A stretch of 37,643 nt of DNA from Nostoc sp. S13. GTDB lineage: Bacteria; Cyanobacteriota; Cyanobacteriia; Cyanobacteriales; Nostocaceae. How positions within the stretch are numbered: the first letter of the stretch is position 1; the number at the start of each line of letters is the position of its first letter. Where the stretch lies: the NCBI RefSeq assembly GCF_029379315.1, contig NZ_JAQYWQ010000072.1, forward strand, positions 1 to 37,643. Direction: 5' to 3'. The position numbers and the translations under genes were made by a program. Below, one piece after another: positions 22,119 to 31,037 of the stretch. The notes under the pieces are model-generated. The model was given only the letters and a program-made list of their open reading frames with translations, did no database searches and had not been told where the DNA came from.

Positions 22119-23804
22119 ATGCTGCGACTAGAACATATAAGTAAAATTTATCCCACAGGCGAAGTTCTCAAAGATATCAACTGGGAAGTTAAACCAGGCG
22201 ATCGCATTGGCTTAGTCGGTGTCAACGGTGCTGGAAAATCCACCCAACTCAAAATCATCTCTGGGGAAATTGAACCCACTGCTGGCGAAATCATTCGTCC
22301 TAATAGCTTACATATAGCCTACCTCAACCAAGAGTTTGAAGTAGACCCCACCCGCACCGTTAGAGAAGAATTTTGGACTGTCTTCAAAGAAGCCAACGAA
22401 GTACAGTTATCTCTGGCGCATGTGCCACAAGAAATGGAAACGGCTACCCCAGAGGAACTCGATCGACTGATCGACAAGTTGGATCGTTTGCAGCGTAAAT
22501 TTGAAGCCTTAGATGGCTACAACTTAGATGCACGTATCGGGAAAATCTTACCAGAGATGGGGTTTGGGCTAGAAGATGGCGATCGCCTCGTCAGTGCCTT
22601 CAGTGGTGGTTGGCAAATGCGGATGAGTTTGGGTAAAATACTTTTGCAAAAACCCGACTTGTTGCTGCTGGATGAACCGACTAACCACCTGGATTTAGAA
22701 ACCATTGAGTGGTTGGAAAATTACCTCAGAGGGCTGGTTACGCCGATGGTAATAGTTTCCCATGACCGGGAGTTCCTTGACCGCCTCTGCACCCAAATTG
22801 TAGAAACTGAACGTGGCGTTTCCAGTACTTACCTTGGTAACTACTCGGCATATTTGTTACAAAAAGCCGAAAGTCAATCAGCACAACTTAGTGCTTACGA
22901 ACGCCAACAGAAAGAATTAGAGAAACAGCAAACCTTTGTTGATAGATTTCGCGCCAGTGCTACCCGCAGTACCCAGGCAAAAAGCCGGGAAAAGCAACTC
23001 GACAAAATCGAGCGCATTGAAGCACCCATTGCTGGTATGAGAACTCTACACTTCCGTTTTCCCCCAGCACCCCGCAGTGGACGCGAGGTTGTGGACATTA
23101 AAGATTTAACTCATCTTTATGGTGATAAAATCCTGTTTTTAGCAGCAAATCTCCTAATTGAAAGGGGCGATCGCATTGCATTTCTTGGCCCTAATGGTGC
23201 TGGGAAATCGACCCTTCTACGCGTGATTATGGGTATGGAACCACCCACAGAAGGTAGCGTTAAATTAGGCGATCACAACGTTCTTCCCGGTTACTTTGAG
23301 CAAAATCAAGCTGAAGCCTTGGATTTGAAGAAAACTGTCATGGAAACTATCCATGATGAAGTTCCCGATTGGGATAATCAAGAAGTCCGCACACTTTTGG
23401 GACGATTTTTATTCACTGGTGACACAGTATTTAAAGCAGTTGGGGCATTAAGTGGAGGAGAAAAAGCTCGTCTGGCGTTGGCAAAAATGCTCTTACGTCC
23501 TGCGAACTTACTAATTTTAGATGAGCCGACAAACCACCTAGATATTCCAGCTAAAGAAATGCTGGAAGAAGCGCTCAAAAATTATGATGGTACGGCAATT
23601 GTGGTTTCCCACGATCGCTATTTTATTTCTGAGGTAGCAAACAAAATCGTCGAAATTCGTGATGGTGAATTCCGCGTTTACTTAGGAGATTATCATTACT
23701 ATCTCGAGAAAATTGCCGAAGAAAAAGAACAAGCAAAGTTAGCTGCGATCGCTGCCGAAAAAGCTGCTAAGAAAGCTGCAAAAGCTTCCACAAAAAGGAA
23801 ATAA
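22119..23804 (+). CDS. ABC-F family ATP-binding protein
   Basis: A soluble twin-ATPase of the ABC-F class (EttA/Uup/YheS group), which acts on ribosomes rather than in transport. Domain 1 has Walker A GVNGAGKS (residues 34-41), signature FSGGWQMR and Walker B LLLLDEPTNHLD. Domain 2 repeats GPNGAGKS, LSGGEKAR and LLILDEPTNHLD. The linker between the domains (about residues 250-310) is charged, as in ABC-F proteins. The 561-residue chain ends in an Ala/Lys-rich tail. There are no membrane segments. I cannot assign the subgroup by eye. Confidence 0.93.
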   Translation: MLRLEHISKIYPTGEVLKDINWEVKPGDRIGLVGVNGAGKSTQLKIISGEIEPTAGEIIRPNSLHIAYLNQEFEVDPTRTVREEFWTVFKEANEVQLSLAHVPQEMETATPEELDRLIDKLDRLQRKFEALDGYNLDARIGKILPEMGFGLEDGDRLVSAFSGGWQMRMSLGKILLQKPDLLLLDEPTNHLDLETIEWLENYLRGLVTPMVIVSHDREFLDRLCTQIVETERGVSSTYLGNYSAYLLQKAESQSAQLSAYERQQKELEKQQTFVDRFRASATRSTQAKSREKQLDKIERIEAPIAGMRTLHFRFPPAPRSGREVVDIKDLTHLYGDKILFLAANLLIERGDRIAFLGPNGAGKSTLLRVIMGMEPPTEGSVKLGDHNVLPGYFEQNQAEALDLKKTVMETIHDEVPDWDNQEVRTLLGRFLFTGDTVFKAVGALSGGEKARLALAKMLLRPANLLILDEPTNHLDIPAKEMLEEALKNYDGTAIVVSHDRYFISEVANKIVEIRDGEFRVYLGDYHYYLEKIAEEKEQAKLAAIAAEKAAKKAAKASTKRK

Positions 23805-23819
23805 GGGGTTGGATACTGC

Positions 23820-23851
23820 CTTAGTAGTAGTGCGGGAGCGCTACTACTAAG
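23820..23851. terminator. Strong hairpin after the ABC-F gene
   Basis: CTTAGTAGTAG pairs perfectly with CTACTACTAAG, and TGC/GCG extends the stem around a GGGA loop, giving 14 bp. It begins 16 bases after the stop codon. There is no T-run, so it may serve as mRNA 3' protection or as a weak terminator. Confidence 0.5.
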
Positions 23852-23962
23852 TAATCACTCCTTATTAGCGTTCAAAAACATCACAGAAAAACTACTAAAA
23901 TTTAAAAATATTTCAAAAAACTGTAAGTTCTTCATAAAACAAGTTAATAAGCAAAAATTCAC

Positions 23963-23990
23963 TTGCGGCAGGGATTAGCAGTGGTATCAT
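23963..23990 (+). promoter_or_regulatory. Candidate promoter of gpmI
   Basis: TTGCGG (23963-23968) and TATCAT (23985-23990) are 16 bases apart, and TGG precedes the -10 as in extended -10 promoters. They lie 35 bases before the ATG. The match to consensus is moderate. Confidence 0.35.
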
Positions 23991-24024
23991 TCGGGTATTA
24001 CAAACAGCAAAGGGCAATTTTACT

Positions 24025-25623
24025 ATGACCAAAGCACCTGTTGCTCCTGTGGTGCTAGTCATTTTAGACGGATGGGGCTACTGCGAGGAAACACGAGGAA
24101 ACGCTATTGTTGCTGCTAAAACTCCCATCGTGGACAGTTTATGGGCAGCTTACCCGCATACCCTCATCCACACATCAGGAAAAGCCGTAGGGTTGCCAGA
24201 GGGTCAAATGGGCAACTCGGAAGTTGGTCATTTGAACATTGGTGCTGGGCGAGTTGTACCCCAAGAACTAGTACGCATCTCCGATGCGGTCGAAGACGGT
24301 TCTATTGCCTTAAACCCAGCACTCGTCAAAATTTGCCAGGAAGTTCGTTCTCGGAATAGCAAGCTGCATCTAGTCGGGCTTTGTTCTGAGGGAGGGGTAC
24401 ATTCGCATATCACCCATCTATTCGGACTACTTGACTTAGCTAAAGACCAGCGAATTCCAGAAGTTTGTATCCACGCCATCACCGATGGTCGTGACACCTC
24501 CCCAACTGACGGTGTAAGAGCAATCACACTGCTGCAAGATTATATAGACCGCACAGGAATTGGGCGCATAGTCACCCTCAGCGGTCGCTACTACGCGATG
24601 GATCGCGATCACCGCTGGGATCGGGTCAAACGCGCCTACGACATGATGATACAAAATAGTGTTGGTAATGGTCTCAAGGCTGTGGAAGTCTTGCAAGCAT
24701 CTTACGACCAAGGGATAAAAGATGAATTTGTCAACCCAATCCGAATTGCTCCCGGCGCAATCGAACCAGGGGATGGGGTGATATTTTTCAACTTCCGCCC
24801 TGATCGCTCCAGACAACTGACTCAAGCTTTGGTCAGTCCCACGTTTAAAGGTTTTGAAAGACAGCAAATCACGCCGTTGTCCTTTGTCACCTTTACGCAG
24901 TATGATTCAGACTTACCCGTGGCTGTAGCCTTTGAGCCTCAGAATCTCAGTAACATTCTGGGAGAAGTCATAGCCAATCACAGTCTGAATCAGTTCCGCA
25001 CTGCCGAAACAGAAAAATACGCCCACGTCACCTATTTCTTTAATGGGGGTCTGGAGGAACCTTTTGCTGGAGAAGACCGAGAACTGGTAAGTAGCCCAAT
25101 GGTAGCGACTTACGATCACGCCCCAGCGATGTCAGCAGCAGCAGTTACAGATGTAGCGATCGCTGCGATTCAAAAGGGTACGTATTCCCTAGTTGTGATT
25201 AACTATGCCAACCCCGACATGGTAGGGCATACTGGTCAAATCGAAGCTACCATTACAGCAATTGAAACAGTTGATCGCTGTTTAGGACGTTTATTAGAGA
25301 GCGTTATCAAAGCCGGCGGTACAACAATTATTACTGCCGATCACGGCAACGCTGAGTATATGCTAGATCATGGGGGTAATCCGTGGACAGCCCACACCAC
25401 TAACCCAGTTCCCTTGATCTTGGTGGAAGGAGAGAAAGTCAAAATCCCTGGATATGGTACAAATGTCGAACTGCGAAGCGATGGCAAGCTATCCGACATC
25501 GCCCCCACAATTTTAGAGATTTTACAGTTGCCTCAGCCACCAGAAATGACAGGGCGATCGCTGCTGAAAACAGCAGAATATGAGCTACAACGCACTCGCA
25601 CCCCCGTGCAAGTGGGGCTGTAA
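24025..25623 (+). CDS. gpmI: 2,3-bisphosphoglycerate-independent phosphoglycerate mutase
   Basis: Interconverts 3- and 2-phosphoglycerate in glycolysis through a phosphoserine intermediate; uses two Mn2+ ions. The metal-binding Asp15 sits in VILDGWGY and the catalytic Ser65 in MGNSEVGHLNIGAGR. Further metal ligands are in ITADHGNAEYM and WTAHTTNPVP (near residues 433-460). The 532-residue length is typical of cyanobacterial iPGAM. It stands as a single gene upstream of secG, separated by an STRR hairpin. Confidence 0.97.
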   Translation: MTKAPVAPVVLVILDGWGYCEETRGNAIVAAKTPIVDSLWAAYPHTLIHTSGKAVGLPEGQMGNSEVGHLNIGAGRVVPQELVRISDAVEDGSIALNPALVKICQEVRSRNSKLHLVGLCSEGGVHSHITHLFGLLDLAKDQRIPEVCIHAITDGRDTSPTDGVRAITLLQDYIDRTGIGRIVTLSGRYYAMDRDHRWDRVKRAYDMMIQNSVGNGLKAVEVLQASYDQGIKDEFVNPIRIAPGAIEPGDGVIFFNFRPDRSRQLTQALVSPTFKGFERQQITPLSFVTFTQYDSDLPVAVAFEPQNLSNILGEVIANHSLNQFRTAETEKYAHVTYFFNGGLEEPFAGEDRELVSSPMVATYDHAPAMSAAAVTDVAIAAIQKGTYSLVVINYANPDMVGHTGQIEATITAIETVDRCLGRLLESVIKAGGTTIITADHGNAEYMLDHGGNPWTAHTTNPVPLILVEGEKVKIPGYGTNVELRSDGKLSDIAPTILEILQLPQPPEMTGRSLLKTAEYELQRTRTPVQVGL

Positions 25624-25627
25624 AAGA

Positions 25628-25742
25628 GTTAGGAGTTAATAGTGAGGAGTTAATAATTAAGAGTTAATAGTGAAGAGTGATCAATTAAAACTTTCCTAAT
25701 TCCTAACTCCTAACTCCTAACTCCTAACTCCTAACTTCCAAC
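25628..25742. repeat. STRR array between gpmI and secG (inverted TAGGAGT / CTAACTC)
   Basis: GGAGTTA-type units (about 25628-25675) are followed by at least five CTAACTC heptamers in the complementary sense (about 25697-25735). The RNA can fold into a long hairpin. Confidence 0.85.
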
Positions 25743-25787
25743 CCTGAATTCTGTTTTTTAAAACTTCTTATAAATGAGATTCCTACC

Positions 25788-26021
25788 ATGATAGTTTCTA
25801 ATATTGTGCAAGGCATTTGGGCATTTTCCGCTACTGGTTTGATTATCTTAGTTTTACTGCATAGCCCCAAAGGTGATGGCATTGGGGCCATTGGCGGACA
25901 AGCCCAGCTATTTAGCAGCGCCAAAAGTGCAGAAAACACTTTAAACCGAATTACTTGGGCATTGACAGTAATTTTTCTGGGTTTAACAGTAGTTTTAAGT
26001 GCTGGTTGGCTCCCTAAATAA
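25788..26021 (+). CDS. secG: Preprotein translocase subunit SecG
   Basis: SecG is the small two-helix partner of SecYE. The 77 residues contain two hydrophobic segments (about residues 3-24 and 54-72). Between them is the conserved cytoplasmic loop SPKGDGIGAIGGQAQLFSS, which includes the GGxxxxFG-like block of the family. The following protease gene begins 10 bases downstream, so the two are probably co-transcribed. Confidence 0.95.
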   Translation: MIVSNIVQGIWAFSATGLIILVLLHSPKGDGIGAIGGQAQLFSSAKSAENTLNRITWALTVIFLGLTVVLSAGWLPK

Positions 26022-26031
26022 GGATAGGTAA

Positions 26032-26847
26032 ATGGGGAAAAAAACCGAACACCCAATACTTAACACCTTAATAAATTTAATTTCACGGCGGTTAATTACA
26101 GCTCTTGTCTTATTTATTGGCACAGGGCTGTTAATCATTCTTACTAATCTCCAGTCGAGTAATGGGTTTACAAAAATACCAAAATATGTATACTCAAACT
26201 TAATAATTTCTCTCCCTACCTCATCTTCGCCAAAACCCCATCCTTTACCGCCCACACTCGCACGCTGGCAAGATAGTACCAACAGTGGTGACTACTTTTC
26301 CCAAATCAGAACAACCCAAGTTGGTTATTTAGTCTGGTCGCAATTTCCGGTTCGAGTTTACGTAGAACCACCAAAAGCTGTCAGCGAAAAACAAGCTCAA
26401 GCATGGGTTAACGGTGTCTTGCAGGGCGTACAGGAGTGGAGTACTTATTTACCTTTGACAGTAGTCGAACAGCCAGAAATTGCTGATATTACGATTGTGC
26501 GAAAAGCGCCACCTCTACAAATTTCCCCTGGTAGTAATATACCTCGGGCGCGATCGGCACAAACTACTTACGAGTTATACACCAGCAACAAAGTTTTATC
26601 CCACCGCTTCACCATCTTGCTAAGTCCCAGTCAAACAGGTGAGTATATCCAAGCAGCAGCCCGCCACGAATTTGGACACGCTTTGGGAATTTGGGGTCAT
26701 AGTCCGCTACAAACTGATGCTTTATACTTTTCCCAAGTTCGTAACCCGTCGCCTATTTCTGCAAGAGATGTAAATACCTTAAAGCGGGTTTATGAACAGC
26801 CAACCAGTTTAGGATGGTCTTTAGTCGATAATTCAAAGATGAATTGA
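26032..26847 (+). CDS. Membrane-anchored metzincin-like zinc protease
   Basis: A 271-residue protein with one N-terminal hydrophobic segment (about residues 19-40: LITALVLFIGTGLLIILTNL). A Ser/Pro-rich linker and a soluble domain follow. His212-Glu-Phe-Gly-His216 and ALGIWGHS (His223) form the HExxHxxGxxH zinc motif of the metzincin/matrixin clan. The N-terminal segment suggests anchoring in, or export across, the cytoplasmic membrane. The gene lies 10 bases after secG. Peptidase activity is inferred from the motif; the substrate is unknown. Confidence 0.85.
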   Translation: MGKKTEHPILNTLINLISRRLITALVLFIGTGLLIILTNLQSSNGFTKIPKYVYSNLIISLPTSSSPKPHPLPPTLARWQDSTNSGDYFSQIRTTQVGYLVWSQFPVRVYVEPPKAVSEKQAQAWVNGVLQGVQEWSTYLPLTVVEQPEIADITIVRKAPPLQISPGSNIPRARSAQTTYELYTSNKVLSHRFTILLSPSQTGEYIQAAARHEFGHALGIWGHSPLQTDALYFSQVRNPSPISARDVNTLKRVYEQPTSLGWSLVDNSKMN

Positions 26848-27349
26848 TCAATAGGTAAACTATAAGCTCGTCAGTACGGCAAAAATGCTATTAATAGCGA
26901 AATAATCATAAATCCGTACCAAGTTATACTTGATACAAATGTACTTTTTACTGATTTACGATCTAACCGTGGTGTATCTTACAAACTGTTAACAATTCTT
27001 AATGATAGGCGTTGGTAGTTAAATGTTTCTACCACCTTAGTATTCGAGTATCAAAAAATTCTCAAACGAAAAAAAGAGCAGCTTGGATTGAGCGATGAAG
27101 AAGATATTGACAACGTTATTAAAGCTATTTGTAGAATGGCTAATAGCAGGTAATTGGATTTATATAATGTTTTTATCTTTGAAGCGTCTTCACGGATGGA
27201 CTTAAATATTTACAGTAATTCCCCAACATCTACAAGGCCGACATCCAAGAGAAGTCAGCAGGTTGTTTTCAGGATAAACTAGTAATAAATATGGTTTAAT
27301 ACATATATAAGAAATGTTTTAATTTTTTATAAAGTTTAATAATCAATTA
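26848..27349. other. Spacer between the protease gene and deoC
   Basis: This 500-base, A/T-rich spacer holds the PIN-domain relic described separately (26902-27153). The rest, including about 200 bases directly before deoC, shows no gene and no clear promoter. Confidence 0.5.
26902..27153 (+). pseudogene. PIN-domain toxin relic (VapC-like, nonsense mutation)
   Basis: One frame reads NPYQVILDTNVLFTDLRSNR, GVSYKLLTILNDRRW, a TAG stop at 27016-27018, then LNVSTTLVFEYQKILKRKKE, QLGLSDEEDIDNVIKAICRM and a TAA. This is the N-terminal two-thirds of the putative toxin-antitoxin PIN family, with the first catalytic aspartate in LDTNV. The start codon appears lost (ATA at 26902 where an ATG would be expected) and the C-terminal acidic residues are missing. 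No antitoxin gene is visible. Confidence 0.75.
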
Positions 27350-28045
27350 GTGGCAGAAGACATGATGGCAGCAGACTATCCAGACATTGATATTGCGCCA
27401 TTTATCGATCACGCCCTGCTAACGCCAACGGCTACTCCAGAGCAGGTTGAGCAGTGGTGTGAAGAAGCATACAGATTCAATTTTGCGGCGGTTTGCTTGT
27501 ACCCTGCCTATGTCAAACAAGCAGTCGAACTCCTCCACGGTAAGAACCCGAAAGTGTGTACAGTGATTGGCTTTCCGGCTGGTGCGACGACTTCAGCAGT
27601 GAAACTATATGAGGCTCAAGAAGCGGCGGATAGTGGGGCTACTGAGTTGGATGTGGTAATGAACTTAGGCTGGTTGAAAGCTGGTAAAACTGAAGAAGTT
27701 CACCGAGAAATTGCCGAAATTTGTGAAGAGACTGGGCAAACTGTCAAGGTTATTTTGGAAACCAACCTGTTGACAGATGCGGAGAAAAGAATAGCTGCTG
27801 AAATAGCGATGGAGGCGGGAGCGGCATTCTTAAAAACTAGTACAGGTTGGAATGGTGGTGCAACAGTGGCAGATGTGCGACTTTTGCAGGAATTGGCCAA
27901 AGAAAGGGTGGGAATTAAAGCTTCGGGTGGTATCCGTACTATAAATCAAGCCCTAGACTTAATCGTAGCGGGTGCTACTAGATTAGGTACATCTCGCGGC
28001 ATGGATTTGATCCGCCAGCGCGATAACCTGGGGAAGGGTGAATAG
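27350..28045 (+). CDS. deoC: Deoxyribose-phosphate aldolase
   Basis: Cleaves 2-deoxyribose 5-phosphate to glyceraldehyde 3-phosphate and acetaldehyde, a TIM-barrel class I aldolase of deoxynucleoside catabolism. The active site is complete: Asp101 (ELDVVMNLG), Schiff-base Lys162 (FLKTSTGWNGG) and Lys190 (GIKASGGIRT). The open frame starts at GTG 27350 (231 residues). ATG 27362 or 27365 (MAADYPDIDIAPF) is at least as likely, because that is the usual N-terminus of this protein in relatives. recO follows after an STRR array. Confidence 0.95.
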   Translation: MAEDMMAADYPDIDIAPFIDHALLTPTATPEQVEQWCEEAYRFNFAAVCLYPAYVKQAVELLHGKNPKVCTVIGFPAGATTSAVKLYEAQEAADSGATELDVVMNLGWLKAGKTEEVHREIAEICEETGQTVKVILETNLLTDAEKRIAAEIAMEAGAAFLKTSTGWNGGATVADVRLLQELAKERVGIKASGGIRTINQALDLIVAGATRLGTSRGMDLIRQRDNLGKGE

Positions 28046-28131
28046 TCATTTGTCCTTAGTCATTTGTCATTTGTCCTAAGCTAATGACTTTTGACCAATG
28101 ATTAATAACTACCAATGACTAATAACTAATG
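28045..28131. repeat. STRR array between deoC and recO
   Basis: GTCATTT/GTCCTTA units, then CTAATGACTTTTGACCAATG and ACTAATAACTAATGA. The last unit contains the recO start codon. Confidence 0.8.
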
Positions 28132-29058
28132 AGTAGAACCTACAAAGCAACCGGAATTAATCTTAAAACTCAGGTGCTGGGAGAATCGGATAAAATAGTG
28201 ACGATTTTAACACGCGAATTCGGTCTAATTAGAGCAGTGGCTCCAGGGGCACGTAAGCACAATTCCAGCCTGGGCGGCAGGAGTGGGATGTTCGTTGTGA
28301 ATGAACTATTGATTGCGAAAGGGCGATCGCTCGATAAAATTACTCAAGCACAGACGTTAAAAACTTATCCTGGTTTAACTAAAGATTTGGGAAAATTGGC
28401 TGCCAGCCAGTATTTAACAGAAATAGTTTTGTGTCAAGCTTTGAGCGAACAACCCCAAGAAGAACTTTATGAGTTGTTCAATGAACATCTCCATCGGTTG
28501 GAGGCAATGTCTAGTGCAAATCCATTTGGGGTTTTGGCTCATCTCGCTCATGGGGTGTTTCACCTTTTAGCCTTAGCAGGACTGACACCGCAAGTGCAAG
28601 TTTGCTGCTTATCTGGGCATCCCCTCAAACCAGACTTTACAGACCCTAACTGGCAGATAGGATTTAGCATCCCTGCGGGTGGAACGGTTTGCTTAGAAGC
28701 TTGGAAACGTTTACGAACAGAAAAAGAGAAGGACACAGGGATACAAAGAAATTCATCTTTTTCTCCATCACCCAATCACCCGATTATCCCATCACCTCCA
28801 AAAGCTGGCTCCCAAACAGTTGTTGTGCATCGGCAAGAAATACCTGTGATTTCTAGTCGTCTGGGTGCTATAGAATTAGGTCTGCTTCAACATCTGTCAC
28901 AACCAGAGATAATGCAAATTGATGGTGCTAGAGATCATAACTGGTTATCTGTTGAGCAGATTTTGCGCCAGTATGCTCAGTATCAATTAGGTCGCCCTAT
29001 TCGCTCTGCTACCTTGATCGACTCTTATTTTGCTGCCAACCATGATGCAACCGTCTGA
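28129..29058 (+). CDS. recO: DNA repair protein RecO
   Basis: RecO, with RecF and RecR, loads RecA on SSB-coated DNA. The N-terminal OB domain is seen as YKATGINLKTQVLGESDKIV (positions about 4-23), and GLIRAVAPGARK follows. A helical core runs to about residue 200. Cys162/Cys163 (QVCCLSGH) and Cys188 lie where zinc ligands occur in RecO. A polar insert (about 198-235, with SSFSPSPNHPIIPSPP) makes the protein longer (309 residues) than E. coli RecO (242). The ATG comes from the repeat, with no Shine-Dalgarno sequence. Confidence 0.93.
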   Translation: MSRTYKATGINLKTQVLGESDKIVTILTREFGLIRAVAPGARKHNSSLGGRSGMFVVNELLIAKGRSLDKITQAQTLKTYPGLTKDLGKLAASQYLTEIVLCQALSEQPQEELYELFNEHLHRLEAMSSANPFGVLAHLAHGVFHLLALAGLTPQVQVCCLSGHPLKPDFTDPNWQIGFSIPAGGTVCLEAWKRLRTEKEKDTGIQRNSSFSPSPNHPIIPSPPKAGSQTVVVHRQEIPVISSRLGAIELGLLQHLSQPEIMQIDGARDHNWLSVEQILRQYAQYQLGRPIRSATLIDSYFAANHDATV

Positions 29059-30697
29059 TTTGGATAAAAAAATCCTGCCTTTGTCACCAAGCCTCGCCAA
29101 AAAACAGAATAGGGCATTAGATCCTACAGTTAAAAATCACCTGAGTGCCGTTTCTAAGTGTACATCTAGTCAAATCAATGGCGAAGAAATGTCCCCAAAA
29201 GACGTTTCTAAAAACGATCAAAATTGCACAGAGGAGATCCCAAAAACTGATGTTCCAAGTCAATCAGAAACAGAATCTGAGGACAAATTAACCACTGCTG
29301 AGGTAGATAGCAACGGCACTGGCAACGGGCAGAGTTTGCCAGTATCCACTATCCCAGAAAAAGAACCACCGAAATTAGATGGGTCTGGTTCAGGTGGAGA
29401 AACTGTTTCGGGGAATGTAACACCGCAGGGGTTTTTGCCTGTATTAAAAAACCCTAATTTCCTGGCTCTTTGGGGCGGTCAAGTTTTCTCCCAACTAGCA
29501 GATAAAGTTTATTTGGTGCTGATGATTGCTTTGATTAATACTCAGTTTCAAGGTAGTAATCAGAGTATTAGTGGTTGGGTATCAGCCTTGATGATGGGTT
29601 TTACTATTCCAGCCGTATTGTTTGGTTCTGTTGCTGGCGTGTTTGTCGATCGCTGGTCGAAAAAGGCTGTGCTGGTGGCAACGAATATTTGGCGCGGCAT
29701 CCTGGTTTTATCAATTCCCTTCCTGCTGTGGTTGACTCATGATTGGCAACCCATAGGAGTGCTGCCAGTAGGTTTTTTAATCATCCTGGGCGTAACTTTT
29801 TTAGTTTCCACACTGACGCAGTTTTTTGCACCGGCAGAACAGGCGGCAATTCCTTTGATCGTAGAAGAACAGCATTTACTCTCGGCAAATTCACTTTACA
29901 CGACAACGATGATGGCATCGGTGATTGTTGGGTTTGCCGTCGGGGAACCATTGTTAGCGATCGCTGATGGACTTTGGCTGCAAATTGGTGGTAATGGTAG
30001 TTTAGGTAAGGAACTTTTGGTAGGTGGTAGTTATGCGATCGCTGGACTCATTTTATTCCTCCTAGCAACTAAGGAAAAACACCACGACCCCGATACAGAA
30101 TTCCCTCACGTATTCTCTGATTTGCGGGACGGTTTCAGCTACCTCAAAGCAAATCATCCCATCCGCAATGCTTTGCTTCAGCTGATTATCTTGTTTTCTG
30201 TCTTTGCAGCATTAACTGTTCTAGCCGTTCGGATGGCAGAAATAATTCCCAACATGAAAGCCTCCCAGTTCGGTTTTTTACTAGCAGCTGGCGGTGTTGG
30301 CATCGCTGCAGGAGCAACAATTCTCGGTCAATTTGGTCAACGCTTCTCCTATACCCAACTGAGCCTGTATGGTTCTATGGGCATGGCAGCATCCCTGATT
30401 GGTCTATCAGTATTTACAACCCAACTGTGGCTAGTGTTGTTACTGGTAGCGCTATTAGGTATCTTTGGAGCGTTAGTGGGAATTCCCATGCAAACTGCAA
30501 TCCAAACAGAAACCCCTCCAGAAATGCGTGGTAAAGTCTTTGGCTTGCAGAACAATGTAATTAATATTGCCCTCTCGTTACCTTTGGCATTAGCTGGTGT
30601 AGCAGAAACCTTTCTGGGATTACGGATAGTTTTTTTGGGATTAGCAGCGATCGTCTTTTCAGGAGGTATATTAACCTGGTATAACTCACATAAGTAG
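29042..30697 (+). CDS. MFS transporter with long hydrophilic N-terminus
   Basis: A 551-residue major-facilitator protein. The first 135 or so residues are hydrophilic and acidic (SETESEDKLTTAEVDSNGTG), with no membrane segment. From NPNFLALWGGQVFSQLADKV onward about 12 hydrophobic segments follow. The MFS loop FVDRWSKKAVLVATN is after helix 2. TTG 29030 is open, but ATG 29042 or 29045 is more likely. Its start overlaps the end of recO by 17 bases, so the two are co-transcribed. The substrate is unknown; the family includes drug and metabolite exporters. Confidence 0.88.
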   Translation: MMQPSDLDKKILPLSPSLAKKQNRALDPTVKNHLSAVSKCTSSQINGEEMSPKDVSKNDQNCTEEIPKTDVPSQSETESEDKLTTAEVDSNGTGNGQSLPVSTIPEKEPPKLDGSGSGGETVSGNVTPQGFLPVLKNPNFLALWGGQVFSQLADKVYLVLMIALINTQFQGSNQSISGWVSALMMGFTIPAVLFGSVAGVFVDRWSKKAVLVATNIWRGILVLSIPFLLWLTHDWQPIGVLPVGFLIILGVTFLVSTLTQFFAPAEQAAIPLIVEEQHLLSANSLYTTTMMASVIVGFAVGEPLLAIADGLWLQIGGNGSLGKELLVGGSYAIAGLILFLLATKEKHHDPDTEFPHVFSDLRDGFSYLKANHPIRNALLQLIILFSVFAALTVLAVRMAEIIPNMKASQFGFLLAAGGVGIAAGATILGQFGQRFSYTQLSLYGSMGMAASLIGLSVFTTQLWLVLLLVALLGIFGALVGIPMQTAIQTETPPEMRGKVFGLQNNVINIALSLPLALAGVAETFLGLRIVFLGLAAIVFSGGILTWYNSHK

Positions 30698-31037
30698 TTG
30701 GTTATTATTCATTACCTTGAAGTAATTACTAATTTCCTTAAAGCTTTTGTGTTCATGGTAAACTGTCGTCAGTGAAAATTTATCACATACTTGCGGGATA
30801 TCAATCTGACATTAGTCAGAATAAGTTGTTTAAATATCAGAAATTAACAACTTATAAATAGAATAAATAAAGCCATAAATCCACTGGTTTAATCAGCTTA
30901 AAATAGGCTTTTTAAACTAGATTGTGGTGGGAATCTGTAATAACTAAAAAACCCAGCAAGTATAGCTAGATAAAAAATCACAAAGGACACATAAGTAAGT
31001 AATAGATCAAACCGCTTTTCTTACAGCTAAATAAAGA
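30698..31037. other. 340-base A/T-rich spacer with stem-loops
   Basis: No gene is seen. Inverted repeats CTGAC/GTCAG (about 30807-30820) and AAGTTGTT/AACAACTT (about 30824-30854) may be terminator or leader stems. The last 60 bases, before the glycosyltransferase, have no clear Shine-Dalgarno sequence. Confidence 0.45.

Noticed and set aside
24436..24867. 143-codon minus-strand frame inside gpmI
   Set aside because: Antisense shadow of a clearly real gpmI.
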